From NCBI GenBank assembly GCA_002803225.1, contig NXFV01001253.1, positions 1 to 20,682 of the forward strand: 20,682 nucleotides of DNA, read 5' to 3'. This stretch comes from Gamarada debralockiae. Its lineage: Eukaryota > Ascomycota > Leotiomycetes > Helotiales > Hyphodiscaceae. The translations under genes were made by a program, and so were the position numbers. A model generated the notes under the pieces. It ran no database searches. It was not told the origin of the DNA and worked only from the letters and a program-made list of their open reading frames with translations. This document shows, in pieces, positions 10,347-19,860 of this stretch; the first letter of the stretch is position 1, and every line of letters starts with the position of its first letter.

Positions 10347-11183
10347 GTTGGATGGTTGCAGTTGTAGATGGATCTTGGAGTTTGTGTTTGTGGTGTTGAA
10401 TGCGATTGATGATTCAAGTTGTCATGGAAATTGCAGGTTGATGAGGGAAGAATGAGGACCAAAGGCTCTATTTATCTTCTTCAATCCGCCACAATTTGAA
10501 AATTGAGCTCCTCTTCAATTCCCTCCGTCTTACGCGTGAACGCATTCATTCTCATTCAAAGCGGGGTAAGAAAGGAGCAAAAACGCGGTTTCCCACATCA
10601 ATCATGGGATTTCGTGTCCCCTTTCCATCACGAAACCACGTGTAAATCCAAAACTTTTCTAATGATTACTGATCAAATTCCAAGCGGTGAGGTCAACAAG
10701 CAGAGTACAATTGGGCAATGACAAGCCACTTGACTCATGCCTGAAATGCTGCCTGTTCTGAACTTTATGGCTTGAATTTGGACGAATGGGTTGGACGGGA
10801 GTTACGGCCGTGAAAATTCACACCTGGTAAAATGTTGGTCGTTCCTAGAATGATGCTAACAAGATCACATGGAATTCAGGCAGCAACCCCCCCAGCTTGT
10901 GTAACAACGGCTCTTCGCTTATTCTAACTACCCCTTGTCAGCCGTGTCGAACAGAGCTTGTCTGAACGACTCACTAGGGGTACTACCGAGATCAAAGGAG
11001 TTGATATCTACTTCATTCTTTAGTTGAGTGACCTATCATAGATAGAATGCAAGTCTACAGGGCGCTAGGTATTTCCTCAGTGTCCATCATGGGATTTTGT
11101 CCAGGCACGAAGCTTCCCGCATGTGCGGTAACAAGTTGTTCGGATTAGAAGTCCCATCCAATGACAACCTCAGATGTATCCAA
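10347..11183. other. Intergenic region
   Basis: This holds the promoter and leader of the DUF899 gene and the 3' end of the SET gene, both on the minus strand. No open frame with recognisable content and no repeat was found. The 10430-10360 side is rich in CA/CT on the minus strand, as is common for fungal leaders. Confidence 0.4.
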
Positions 11184-12938
11184 TCATCCTCCTTCCTCAA
11201 CCTCATTTTCCAAAGCTTCCTCAATATGTCCATTCGGTCTCTCTTCCTCGGCAGCCTCTCTCCTACATCTTTCACACATACACCACCCACCCAAACTGCC
11301 TTTCGCCCACTCTCTTCGTTCCTGAACCTTCAAATCAATATCACAATAATGATTCAATATCTCCTCCCCAGCCTTAATCCCACCAGGAGCACCACCAACC
11401 CTCTTCTCCCTACACCAGAGCTTCATCCGTCCGCCCCATTCCCACTGCACATTCGGATCACAATCATGATTCGCCAAACACCACAACGGATGCACAGCCG
11501 CGACTTCCGGTCTTCCATCTCTCTTGTTGACTCTTGCCGATGCCGTGCCCCTGAATTTGCTGTACAATGTGTTGAATATCCAGAGGTCGTATTCGGCGAG
11601 CGAGGCGAAGATGTCGATGTCCATTTTTTCTAGGATATGCAGGGGCCCGGAGATGTTGGAGGCAAATGAGAAGGGCAATGTCCAGATTGGAGGTGGAGGG
11701 GCATTTGGGGAGGAGGGGACGGCGTTTGCGGCGCTGGGGAGGAAGTCGCCCCAGATGTACTTGACTTCCTTGAGATCCAGGGGATGGCATTTTTGGGTTT
11801 CGGCCATGGCGAGGGAGCGTGCGAGGAGAAGAAGGTAGAGAGAATTTGGTGTCTCCTTTGGATCTGGATCTTTGGAGATTGTGTCAACATCTTTCTCACA
11901 GACGGCGGGATGGTAGAGTTCAGCTCTGGCCAGACAGTCTTCGTTGCAGAACATGGTATCATAACAATCAGGACATCCAACGACGGTGCTATTTTCTCCC
12001 AACGAAGGAAGTTCGGAGCTGCAGGCGTCGCAGAGTGCTTCCTTGAGGCGATTGTTGACCGTCAGGACAGAAACCTCATCGAGGACCGTCTCTCCCGGCT
12101 GAATTTCCTCCTTCGCGAAAAGTCCCAATTGCTTGTTCGTCGATGCGAAGCTGTACGAGCCTGAATCACTGGGGGCCTCGGTGAGTGTAGGCAATTCAGT
12201 GACCTTAACCTCACACTTTGGAGCCGCAGCATTCAACTCCTCATTCAAAAGGTCCAGCGTTTCCTGCGAGAATCGATTCGGCTCGTGGTCGTTCCATGGA
12301 TATATTTCCCGCCGTACAAGCCCTTGGTCAGGTAGATCATTTACATCCACTTCGTCCACCTTCAACTTCCTCTTCGCCATATTCTCAATATACTCCTTCT
12401 TATGCAACAGATCATCGTCTCCAGGCACCGCATCCAGACCCCTCGTGCAAAATTCGTACGCACTTTTCAGACAGCCACACAGCAGCAAACTGATCGCCAG
12501 GTTTCGATAGCATTGTAGTGAAGCTCGCTGCACGATATGTTGTATTAGGGATCCTCCGTCTCTCTCCTCGTCTACGCTGAGATTTTCTACTCCGCTCGTA
12601 AGATCTGCATGGTTCTCCCCATTCGTCACTCGATTTCTCAGTATCCCCGGAATTTTACCCGCAGAACGTGACTCCAGGGCTCGCAGCGCCTGCTCGTGAT
12701 ATTCGAAGCTCTCGTCGCTCACCTCGTCACACAAGAGCAATGCGCGATAGCTATCTCCTGCTGCTAAATCCGGGTATCCCAGCTCGGTGTGCACAGCTGC
12801 ACGCTCTAGGTAGGCAATTAAATTATAGGGCAATTGGAGCAGCGAATCCGTTATATTTTGTCGCTTTTCCAAGAGGTACGCGGTTTCTTCCTCTTGGTCG
12901 CTGTCCATCGTGGTTTTGACATGCTTGGGATTTTTCAT
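11184..12938 (-). CDS. SET domain protein with MYND-like zinc finger (SMYD/Set5-like)
   Basis: This is a single uninterrupted exon encoding 584 residues. Residues 1-190 are helical and TPR-like (AYLERAAVHTELGYPDLAAGDSYRALLL; CYRNLAISLLLCGCLKSAYEFCTRGL). The SET domain opens around 264-290 (KQLGLFAKEEIQPGETVLDE). An inserted zinc-binding segment follows with Cys303, Cys306, Cys322, Cys325, Cys331, Cys335, His343 and Cys347, a MYND-like spacing. The SET core then has LANHDCDPNVQWEW (490 onward), matching the NHSCxPN cofactor motif, and GEEILNHYCDI with Tyr531. A cysteine-rich post-SET CMCERC is at 553-558. Such proteins methylate lysines on histones or other proteins, but the substrate here is unknown. 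The start could be Met1 (12938) or Met11 (12908), whose ACGATGG context is stronger. The tail is acidic. Confidence 0.92.
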   Translation of the reverse strand: MKNPKHVKTTMDSDQEEETAYLLEKRQNITDSLLQLPYNLIAYLERAAVHTELGYPDLAAGDSYRALLLCDEVSDESFEYHEQALRALESRSAGKIPGILRNRVTNGENHADLTSGVENLSVDEERDGGSLIQHIVQRASLQCYRNLAISLLLCGCLKSAYEFCTRGLDAVPGDDDLLHKKEYIENMAKRKLKVDEVDVNDLPDQGLVRREIYPWNDHEPNRFSQETLDLLNEELNAAAPKCEVKVTELPTLTEAPSDSGSYSFASTNKQLGLFAKEEIQPGETVLDEVSVLTVNNRLKEALCDACSSELPSLGENSTVVGCPDCYDTMFCNEDCLARAELYHPAVCEKDVDTISKDPDPKETPNSLYLLLLARSLAMAETQKCHPLDLKEVKYIWGDFLPSAANAVPSSPNAPPPPIWTLPFSFASNISGPLHILEKMDIDIFASLAEYDLWIFNTLYSKFRGTASARVNKRDGRPEVAAVHPLWCLANHDCDPNVQWEWGGRMKLWCREKRVGGAPGGIKAGEEILNHYCDIDLKVQERREWAKGSLGGWCMCERCRREAAEEERPNGHIEEALENEVEEGG

Positions 12939-14182
12939 AGGGGTCCTTTCTAGATTTATTACTCCCGAGGGCGGTCGGATTTCTTCACTGTGAGCTTGAA
13001 GATTTTGAAGCAGATTTTCGTTAGGACATAAAGCTCCTAGCGAATTTTTATAGACGATGGACCACTTTTCATAATCAATGCCAAAATAACGAATTTTTGG
13101 TGTTCATACCCTGATTTTCGAGGCATGAAGGGGTCCGTGAGGTTATGGATGTCGTTCGACTATCATTTGTAGCAGGATGCGCTAGACCCCCTTTAATTTG
13201 CGTTGCATTTTCGCAGTTATCAAGCTTACCCAGAAGACCATATTCCAGGGTGTTTCACCTCCTAAGAGATTATCTATGCTTTAGATGGCTAGTTGCATCC
13301 AATACTTAGAACAGAAGTTACCTTGAGCATCGGAACTTTGCATTTTTGAGCTCAAGCACGTACCTTCAAGACTCACTCATACGACATTAGGGTCCACTCA
13401 GAAGAATTTTACAAGCCCCTAGAGTGATGAATTTTATCCCCTGCCTTTAGAAATCAACAAGCGACATGTCTCGAATAATACAAGTATCGGTATCTCAGTC
13501 CTCTGTTCCAGAGGCTCGAACGGATTACGGATCCATCCGAGCCGACGCAACGCTATAACGAGATCTGGTATTTCAAATCCTCGTGTCCTAAAAGAAGTTA
13601 GAAAGTAGCCAAGATGGCGAGTCGAAATTTGACATTCGAATCTTTCCGTTGATTTGCGTGCTTCCAACAGCGGAATCAGAGGAAAATGGAGTTTCCGAGT
13701 TATCCAGCTGGTGGCGCTAATGGAGGGGGTACTTTTGAGATGGAGGGGGTCCAAGAGGCTGAGTTTCTGAGTCTTCTCTGGGCTTTCTTCAGATAATATT
13801 ATTAACGAATTTTCTTGGAATAAAATCCTTCAAAAGTTAAAACCAGTCAATCGGAGACGTCCAAGACTGAGTTTCTTGAACTGTTCGTGAACTTTCCTCT
13901 CATCTTTCAGTCGGGAACGCTGATCGTCTCGGTACGATGAATGGATTTACCAAAGTCTGACGTCTTGAAGCGCAGCAGCAATCGCACTAAGATGATTCCC
14001 TAGGAATCAATCCCACAGATCGAAGGAGGGATGCCTTCCATTTCTTCTATCGGGGAGAATATTTCTATGTAATCTCTATGTTCTAGACATCTTGACGGAG
14101 CCTCTTCGCGATCCGTGGCAGCCACTTACGTCCTTAGGCTTCAGGCGAAAGTGGGAGGATGAATCTTCAGAAATCGGAAACT
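12939..14182. other. Intergenic region between SET and HAD phosphatase genes
   Basis: This includes the promoter of the SET gene. It contains a short inverted repeat (13017-13044), a direct repeat of atggagggggt at about 13729 and 13740-13751, and two similar blocks beginning ctgagtttct near 13760 and 13868. A 106-codon open frame on the minus strand (13754-13434) has no motif I recognise and is not called. The region looks like repeat-derived or non-coding DNA. Confidence 0.4.
13017..13044. repeat. Short inverted repeat upstream of the SET gene
   Basis: The arms ttcgttagga (13017-13026) and tcctagcgaa (13035-13044) are complementary at 9 of 10 positions, with the tenth a possible G:U pair. 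The loop is 8 nt. It lies about 80-105 bases upstream of the SET start codon, so it could be in the promoter or leader. No function is known. Confidence 0.4.
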
Positions 14183-15254
14183 TCATCCTCTCAAATCACT
14201 GAGCTTATCCACATAATAAGCTGGAATAATACCGGCCCCTTCAGCCTCCCACTCTTCCTTCTTGCTAACTCCAGTCAAGACAGCAAGAGTGCCTCCAAGT
14301 TTGCCCTCTAAGCCAAATTTGATATCCGTATCAAGTCTATCGCCAATCATACACGCTGTCTTGCGGTCGAACTGGAATTTCCCCTCTATCGAATCCATCA
14401 TGGCCTGGCTCGGTTTCCCCAGCGCAATTGGTTTCTGACCCGTCATATTGATTAAGGGTATCGATATCGAGCCAGCTCCAGGGAAGAATGTGTTGTTCGA
14501 AGGCAGAGTGCTGTCCGTATTCGTGGCCAAGAACTTTGCTCCTCTTGAAAGATATTGATAAGCATGCGAGAGCTTCAGGTAATTGAAGTGGAAATCCAAT
14601 CCCGTAAGAACAATCCCCACATTCTCGTCCAACAGAGAACCATCGGCAATTCCCTTGTAGTCCTCCGGCGTAATATCCCTTCGGAAAGCTGGATCTGTTC
14701 CTCCAATGAATTCGACGCCCTCAGACTTCAGTTCTGTCTCAATACCGCTTTCGCCGAGCACGAAAACTTTGTTCTTTGGTGCTGGAAGCTTCAGGATTCT
14801 TGAAATGTAGATTGCGGAGGAGTATGCGCTGGCGAAGATTTCGTCGACATTGCTCGGTATGCCCATAGAGGTGAGTTTCTTCTGATAGTCGGATCGGGAT
14901 TTCGTGGAGTTGTTTGTGACGAAGACAATTTTCTTGCCTGCGCAGACGTTAGAGAAGCCACTGAACGTTCGGGATGAAAGCTACCTTTCGATCTTAACAA
15001 GTCCAATGTCTCGACCGTTCCAGGGAACAGATGGTCGCCGGACCAGAGGACGCCTAGACCATGATGTTAGGAGGGATTGAGGCCTGGGAGGGACTGGATA
15101 TACCATCGCAGTCCAAAAGGAAGATCTGAAGAGCTGTCAGTGAATGCCCGGACTCCATTGTATTTTCCAGGACAGACTAACGCACGTCGAATTTATCGAT
15201 GAATTCGCTGATTGCGGATTGGTCTCCTGTGAGACGTTTTGGAAGTGGTGCCAT
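14183..15254 (-). CDS. PHO13: Pho13-type HAD phosphatase (phosphoglycolate / 4-nitrophenyl phosphatase)
   Basis: Four exons are read: 15254-15186, 15125-15104 (a 22-nt microexon), 15053-14985 and 14937-14183, giving 304 residues. Introns are 60, 50 and 47 nt. The joined protein begins MAPLPKRLTGDQSAISEFID and carries all HAD motifs. Motif I is LLDCDGVLW with catalytic Asp28 and Asp30. Motif II is VTNNSTK at 60-66. The motif III lysine is Lys228 in LGKPS, and motif IV is IGDRLDTD at about 251-258. A type-IIB cap lies between motifs II and III. The nucleophile segment itself is split by two introns across the microexon. Characterised relatives dephosphorylate 2-phosphoglycolate and side products such as 4-phosphoerythronate and 2-phospho-L-lactate, so this is probably a cytosolic metabolite-repair enzyme. 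It is divergent from the 6-phosphogluconolactonase gene. Confidence 0.93.
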
Positions 15255-16447
15255 GCTTGGAGTTTATCCAGCGCCTGATTTTGTTCAAAATTGGTTGAAG
15301 AGGTCCATCATCGCCGGAACTTTTGGTGGGGCTACATAATTGTCGAACTTATAAATTTCCAGGTGTGATCTTAGCCAAGCCACGAGAATTTTAGTCAGCA
15401 GCTTTTGCAGTAAATTGATGTGGCAGCGACAGGTGTGAGTGTATCTTGCAATAAGATGAGGGTCCTGAAAAAGCTCTCTGAATACCGTATTTACCTAGAA
15501 ATCGAATTCAAGCTGGAGATGATCAGGTCAACTATAGGCGCAATGGAAAGGCCATAACTGTCGTACGAGAATATGGAGTCTCTCCCGAGACAGCGGACCG
15601 AAAGCGGTCTCAAGACGGCGTGAGAAAAGATGTTTGGTACAGAAATCACATGCAATTTGCCTTGCTTATTCAGGAGCAGGTATCACATTCATCAACTTTA
15701 CTGAGCTATTTCTCCTTTGTAGAGGTTGTAAACCGGCAGTTGACAGGTATCAGGGACGAAAGGAGATGAGGACAAGACGTTTAATGAAACAGCTCTAAAC
15801 ATGAGATGATTTGTGGAGCATGATCATACAGTATTGGAACTCGAAACTTTCCTGGGAAACCCTTTGATCTCCAACTTCGTACAAGCTCAGCCTTGCTGCT
15901 GCTGTTGCTGATGGCGCGGTAGACGGTGATTTTAGGTTTTAATTGGGAGGGCTTTAGTATCCGCAAACGTGCTCTCCATCTCCGTGATACGTCAACATCA
16001 GATTCATCAATCTTTAAGAATTCCTCGAACCGATTCGTAACTTTTGAACTCGTTGACTCCAAAACAGTTCTCCTCGGTCAACAACGTCAACTAAACGGCC
16101 ATTAGTTCGCATTTCGTTCAGTTGAGCACCCAACGCCACGTGCTGATTGCGTTAGGGACTTCCTTATCACCTATTTCACACCACTGCTGCGTCATATCTC
16201 ACAGCGGGGCGAGCCTTCAAATTAATTTCGGAAAGAGGAGAAGGCCAAACTGTCGATCTCTCTTTTAGCCCACTCTACAAGTAAGAATTTCACCTCTTCT
16301 GTTTCCGATCTCTTCTTTCGCAGGCTCGCGTTATTTCCTTCCTTCTTTGTCAACGACCACCAACTCAACAGCTGCACCTATGTCAACCTAACGCTCTCTC
16401 CATCCAGATCAATTTATTCGTCAACAACTAATTAATACCCCTCCATA
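15255..16447. promoter_or_regulatory. Divergent intergenic region (Pho13-type / 6PGL)
   Basis: About 1.2 kb separates the start codons of two divergently transcribed genes, so both promoters must lie here. The last 190 bases before 16448 are CT-rich and look like a fungal 5' leader. A GTAAGA at 16281 and a CAG ending at 16323 could bound a 43-nt leader intron, which is shorter than the other introns here. A 93-codon minus-strand open frame (16062-15781) has no known motif and is not called. Confidence 0.5.
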
Positions 16448-17230
16448 ATGGGTAAACAACCCAATCTCTTCGCCTTCCCTTCCGTCGATGCCCTCGCGCC
16501 CACCCTCAGAACCTACATAATCCACGCCCAAAACGCTGGCATCCAGCGCCACGATGTCTTCAAAGTCGCCGTCTCCGGCGGCTCTCTCCCAAAAACCCTC
16601 GCGCAAGCTCTCCTCGCCAAACCCTCCGGTCCAGACGATACCATCAAGTTCTCGCAATGGGAGATCTTTTTCGCGGATGAACGAGCCGTGCCCCTCGACC
16701 ACGAAGACTCAAACTATGCCCTCTTAAAATCGGAACTGTTAGATAAGATTCCTGCGGAGATGGGCAAACCGATTGTGCATCCGATTGATGTCGCGCATCT
16801 AGATGATCCCCAGGAGTTGGCGGATCAATACGAGCAATTGCTAGTTACGAGCTTTGCGGCCAGAGATAGCGTCAAGCTCCCCATCTTCGATCTGTTGTTG
16901 CTGGGATGTGGACCGGATGGACATACATGCAGTTTATTCCCCGGGCATCCGCTGTTGAGGGAGACGGATGCATGGGTTTACCCTATTGAGGACTCGCCGA
17001 AGCCGCCGCCGAAGAGAATCACACTCAGCCTGCCGGTTGTGACGCATGGTGTTAAGATTGCGTTTGTGGCTACGGGGGCCGGGAAGAAGGAGATTCTGAA
17101 GAAGATTTTTGAGGAGGGAAATGGATTGCCTTGCGCGCTTGTGAATGAGGGGGCGGGGGAGAGGTGCAGTTGGTTTGTGGATAATGCTGCGGTTGAGGGC
17201 GTGAGCTTTCCACGTAGAGGAAGCTTGTGA
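16448..17230 (+). CDS. 6-phosphogluconolactonase
   Basis: This is a single exon of 260 residues starting at ATG 16448 in a CATAATGGG context. The enzyme hydrolyses 6-phosphoglucono-delta-lactone to 6-phosphogluconate, the second step of the oxidative pentose phosphate pathway, in the cytosol. Family landmarks are all present and in order: AVSGGSLPKTLA (41-52), the phosphate-binding loop; WEIFFADERAVP (71-82); HEDSNYALLK (85-94); and LLGCGPDGHTCSLFPGH (151-167), the active-site signature. The length matches the short, single-domain SOL/DevB-type enzymes of fungi. Codon use is GC-rich at the third position in the first half, as expected for a well-expressed gene. No defect is visible. It is the only intact plus-strand gene in the right half. 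Confidence 0.96.
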   Translation: MGKQPNLFAFPSVDALAPTLRTYIIHAQNAGIQRHDVFKVAVSGGSLPKTLAQALLAKPSGPDDTIKFSQWEIFFADERAVPLDHEDSNYALLKSELLDKIPAEMGKPIVHPIDVAHLDDPQELADQYEQLLVTSFAARDSVKLPIFDLLLLGCGPDGHTCSLFPGHPLLRETDAWVYPIEDSPKPPPKRITLSLPVVTHGVKIAFVATGAGKKEILKKIFEEGNGLPCALVNEGAGERCSWFVDNAAVEGVSFPRRGSL

Positions 17231-17830
17231 TTCTGGAAGAGAGGTGCGTGACGAAGCACGGAAGGGGAGTTTTCCCTGACCGAAAGAAGAAAATCTGGCT
17301 GTTGCTGGACGCTATTTCTTTGGAGTTTTCGATGAGATCGGTTTTATAAAAGGGATGCGAATCAGTGCGATACAGGTATCAGGATGGGCAGAAGTCCCAA
17401 AGGCGGCATTTACGAGACCAAGAAGTTTGCTCAAGGGAAATACTTTCATAAGTTACTACCATATGGATTCCATTGGTGAGAGACTCGCATTTAGAAAATC
17501 GAGACCTCTTTCTCAATGATCTTCGTCGAGTGAGCATCAAAGTATCTTCCCCTTTTCCAATTCCTTCACACTGTAATGCCAAATCACTCCGCCCGGTGGT
17601 CGATCGGTCAAATACTACTTCTGAGACAGAATCTTAGTGGACGTCAGGTCAGCAGTGCGCAATTTAGACTCTTCGTTCGAAACGCAGTCACAAAACTCGT
17701 TGCCACGCAGGACATAAGTAGATATTCTATAGTGTTGCAAATTTCTCTCTCCGCATTTCGTGGCAGCACTAATGGGTTATAAGAAGTTCTCGCTCTCATT
17801 CAAGTCAGCCACAGTATTTTCTCCCATCAG
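17231..17830. other. Convergent intergenic region
   Basis: This lies between the 3' ends of the 6-phosphogluconolactonase gene and the CAP pseudogene. It should contain the terminator of the former. Only short unsupported open frames were seen. Confidence 0.4.
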
Positions 17831-18560
17831 TCACCAATATTGAAGATGACCAGGCCCACACTTCTTAATCCACACTTCCTCATTCCACGTACTATTCCCA
17901 TGATCCGTCACACCCCGGCCCCCAAACGGATTATGTTCACAGGTTCTCCAAGCTGCCTGTCCCGCCATCTGTCTCTGATCATATCTGGCCACCACATACG
18001 TTCCCGGCTTCGTATACTCTGTACCCCCTTCCGGACAGCAAAGGAAACCCCATAGCCAATCCTAGTCGTTTCTGGCCATATCATCCGCGCGTAATGTTCG
18101 TACCTTTTTTCCCTTTAAACAACCTCATCCCCTCCACATCATCTTTATCCGGCAACACTTCCCCATTGTACAACGGCTTCTCGTCAAGCCAGCTTTGGGT
18201 CGCTTCGAGGTAGGTTGCGAATTCGGAACTTCAGTTTAGATTCTCGCCCTGCCCGTGGTGTCCCGTGGAGTGCTCGAAATTTTCTCTCAAGGCCATTTGC
18301 AGGGCGTAGGCTTCGGCTTCGATGGCGGAGGAGGCGTCCCAGGTTAGGTCAGGACGGCGAGCGCCGTTGGTTTCGCGGTGGGCTTTGTTGTGCAGTTTTA
18401 TCGCTACGGATATGTCGTCTTTGAGGAACATGTTTGTTGAACTTGAGGTTGATATTTTGAGGGTTCTGGGCGGAGAGGTTGGGGAAAGAGTTTCAATGAA
18501 AGAGAAAGAGGTTTTTAATGGGATGGGTGAAGGGCAGTGATTCAGGTGTTCATGGGTCAA
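17831..18560 (-). pseudogene. CAP/SCP/PR-1 family pseudogene
   Basis: The first part (18560-18231) reads AIKLHNKAHRETNG, PDLTWDASSAIEAEAYA and FEHSTGHHGQGENL, the typical opening of a CAP domain. An in-frame TGA at 18231-18233 sits where family members usually have a Trp after GENL. The same frame continues as FATYLEATQSWLDEKPLYNG to a run of six A (plus-strand T run 18105-18110). Beyond it the homology moves to another frame (YEHYARMIWPETTRIGYGV, including the His-Tyr and Trp positions of CAP motif 1). It shifts again near 18001-18015 to GTYVVARYDQRQMAGQ, the region of CAP motif 2. The last recognisable codons end at TGA 17833-17831. No clear signal peptide precedes the domain, so the original start may be lost. 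Intact CAP proteins are usually secreted and bind sterols or lipids. One stop and two frameshifts in 730 bp make a functional product unlikely. Confidence 0.85.
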
Positions 18561-19860
18561 TTTTCAACTTCTACGAGGTTATTCATAACCCGGCTGCGAA
18601 CGGATTCAAGCCGCACTTGCAGGTACGTGATTTGGAAATTTGAAGTCATTCTGCAATGAATGCACACCCGTGACGTGAGAAGTCAAAATAAGATTGTGTG
18701 AGGTCAAGGTTAGCTGGGTTCCGGAGGACCAAGAAGCAAGTGATAATGCGTGATCTAGATCTGTGGGAGGAAACATTGAGACTGAAGTGTGCCTGATATA
18801 CCGTTCTGTCGATATTTGAACGATTGAAGAAACTGGGACGTGCTATGAGACTCTGGGAGTTGGCTCCTTGATTAAAATATGCCTAAACTTTCGATCTATA
18901 AAATTTCACTTTCGGTGAAATTGCGATGTGCAATAAACATTTATGAATTGGACCCTCCACGTAGTCGTTAACTTATAAGCGGTGGGTGGTTGTAGGCAAG
19001 GATGAATGAGAAGCCATGTGGTAGGCTAGCTGCAACCAAATTCACTGCCTCACTCCTAGTTCGAGAACAGACTTTGTTGCACATTCCAATTTCTAGCAGA
19101 TGGCTCGTAGTTCCTGTTTGGGTACTTGAGTACCCGAACACACCTCGTAGGTCTCATAGAGTTACTCGGTAGCCCCTCACAATAAGTCAGCCAGATGTTC
19201 ATAGTGAGACTGATTCATCTACCAAGGGACTGAAATTTTATGATTTCCGATTTAAGGACGTGCCGGATTTTCTAGCGTGCTGTGTCGCGGGTGCTTTGCT
19301 GATGATCCTCGTCCAGCCCTCAATCGCCGAGCACTTCTTTTCAATACGCAAGAAGCTTAGCGAAATTCAATTGCCTTCACGAAACACCAGCGGACAAATC
19401 CGTGTCTAAGACTTTTTTTGATGGGAAAGGAGCAGCGAATGATGCGGAGGATCTACCCTAGGAGTAGTTTGAGGGATAGTAATAGCATAAGATGAGGAAG
19501 TCTTTGCATTGAATGAAATGAATAAAGTGAGTAGGTTCTTTAACTCGCTAAGGTGTATTAATTCAAGTATCACTTGGTTAAATACATGGCCACCATTTTT
19601 TGGTTGGACTGATGTTGTTCGAGACTGAACTTCAGATAGGATAAACGCATCTATTTGATATACAAGGAGAAGGGAAAAGAGAAGACACTTCTCCATGAGC
19701 GAGCGGCTTCAAAGTACTCCTATATCTCGAATCCATCAGCTCTTTAGAATCTAGAAATGGTTAGTTAGAATTTGATAGATAGGATGTTGTGTGGCGTGCA
19801 TTCACTCCCATCACTAATTACTAGGACAATGCCTTGTTCAAATTCGATATGCTGTTCACT
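18561..19860. other. Gene-poor region with possible transposon relics
   Basis: This stretch separates the CAP pseudogene from the TPR gene. It contains a near-perfect palindrome at 19117-19138 and, on the plus strand at about 19195-19410, an open frame without an early ATG that ends AEHFFSIRKKLSEIQLPSR (see findings). A 96-codon minus-strand frame at 19696-19406 starts MEKCLLFSLLLVYQIDAF, signal-peptide-like, but has no cysteines or known motif, and I do not call it as a gene. Confidence 0.4.
19117..19138. repeat. Palindrome resembling a transposon terminal motif
   Basis: The arms tttgggtact and agtacccgaa, separated by TG, pair at 9 of 10 positions. GGGTAC-rich palindromes are common near the ends of fungal hAT elements, but no matching end was found in the window, so the assignment is tentative. 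Confidence 0.4.

Noticed and set aside
6109..12938. Four consecutive minus-strand genes as a biosynthetic cluster or operon-like unit
   Set aside because: The products (photolyase relic, regulator, DUF899, SET protein) include no backbone biosynthetic enzyme, and spacers of 0.4-1.2 kb indicate independent transcription.
13490..13560. tRNA-like GGCTCGAACGGATT stretch
   Set aside because: It does not fit a T-loop and stem with a matching acceptor stem or A/B boxes at proper spacing. No cloverleaf could be drawn.
13434..13754. 106-codon minus-strand open frame
   Set aside because: No domain, no splice context, and it lies in DNA with short repeats. Could be repeat-derived.
15781..16062. 93-codon minus-strand open frame in the divergent promoter region
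   Set aside because: No motif, and located between two divergent housekeeping genes. A small orphan gene cannot be excluded without transcripts.
16281..16323. Candidate 5' leader intron of the 6-phosphogluconolactonase gene
   Set aside because: At 43 nt it is shorter than the other introns here and lacks a clear branch site.
19406..19696. 96-codon minus-strand frame with a signal-peptide-like start, considered as a small secreted effector
   Set aside because: No cysteines, no known motif, and AT-rich surroundings. The hydrophobic start alone is weak evidence.
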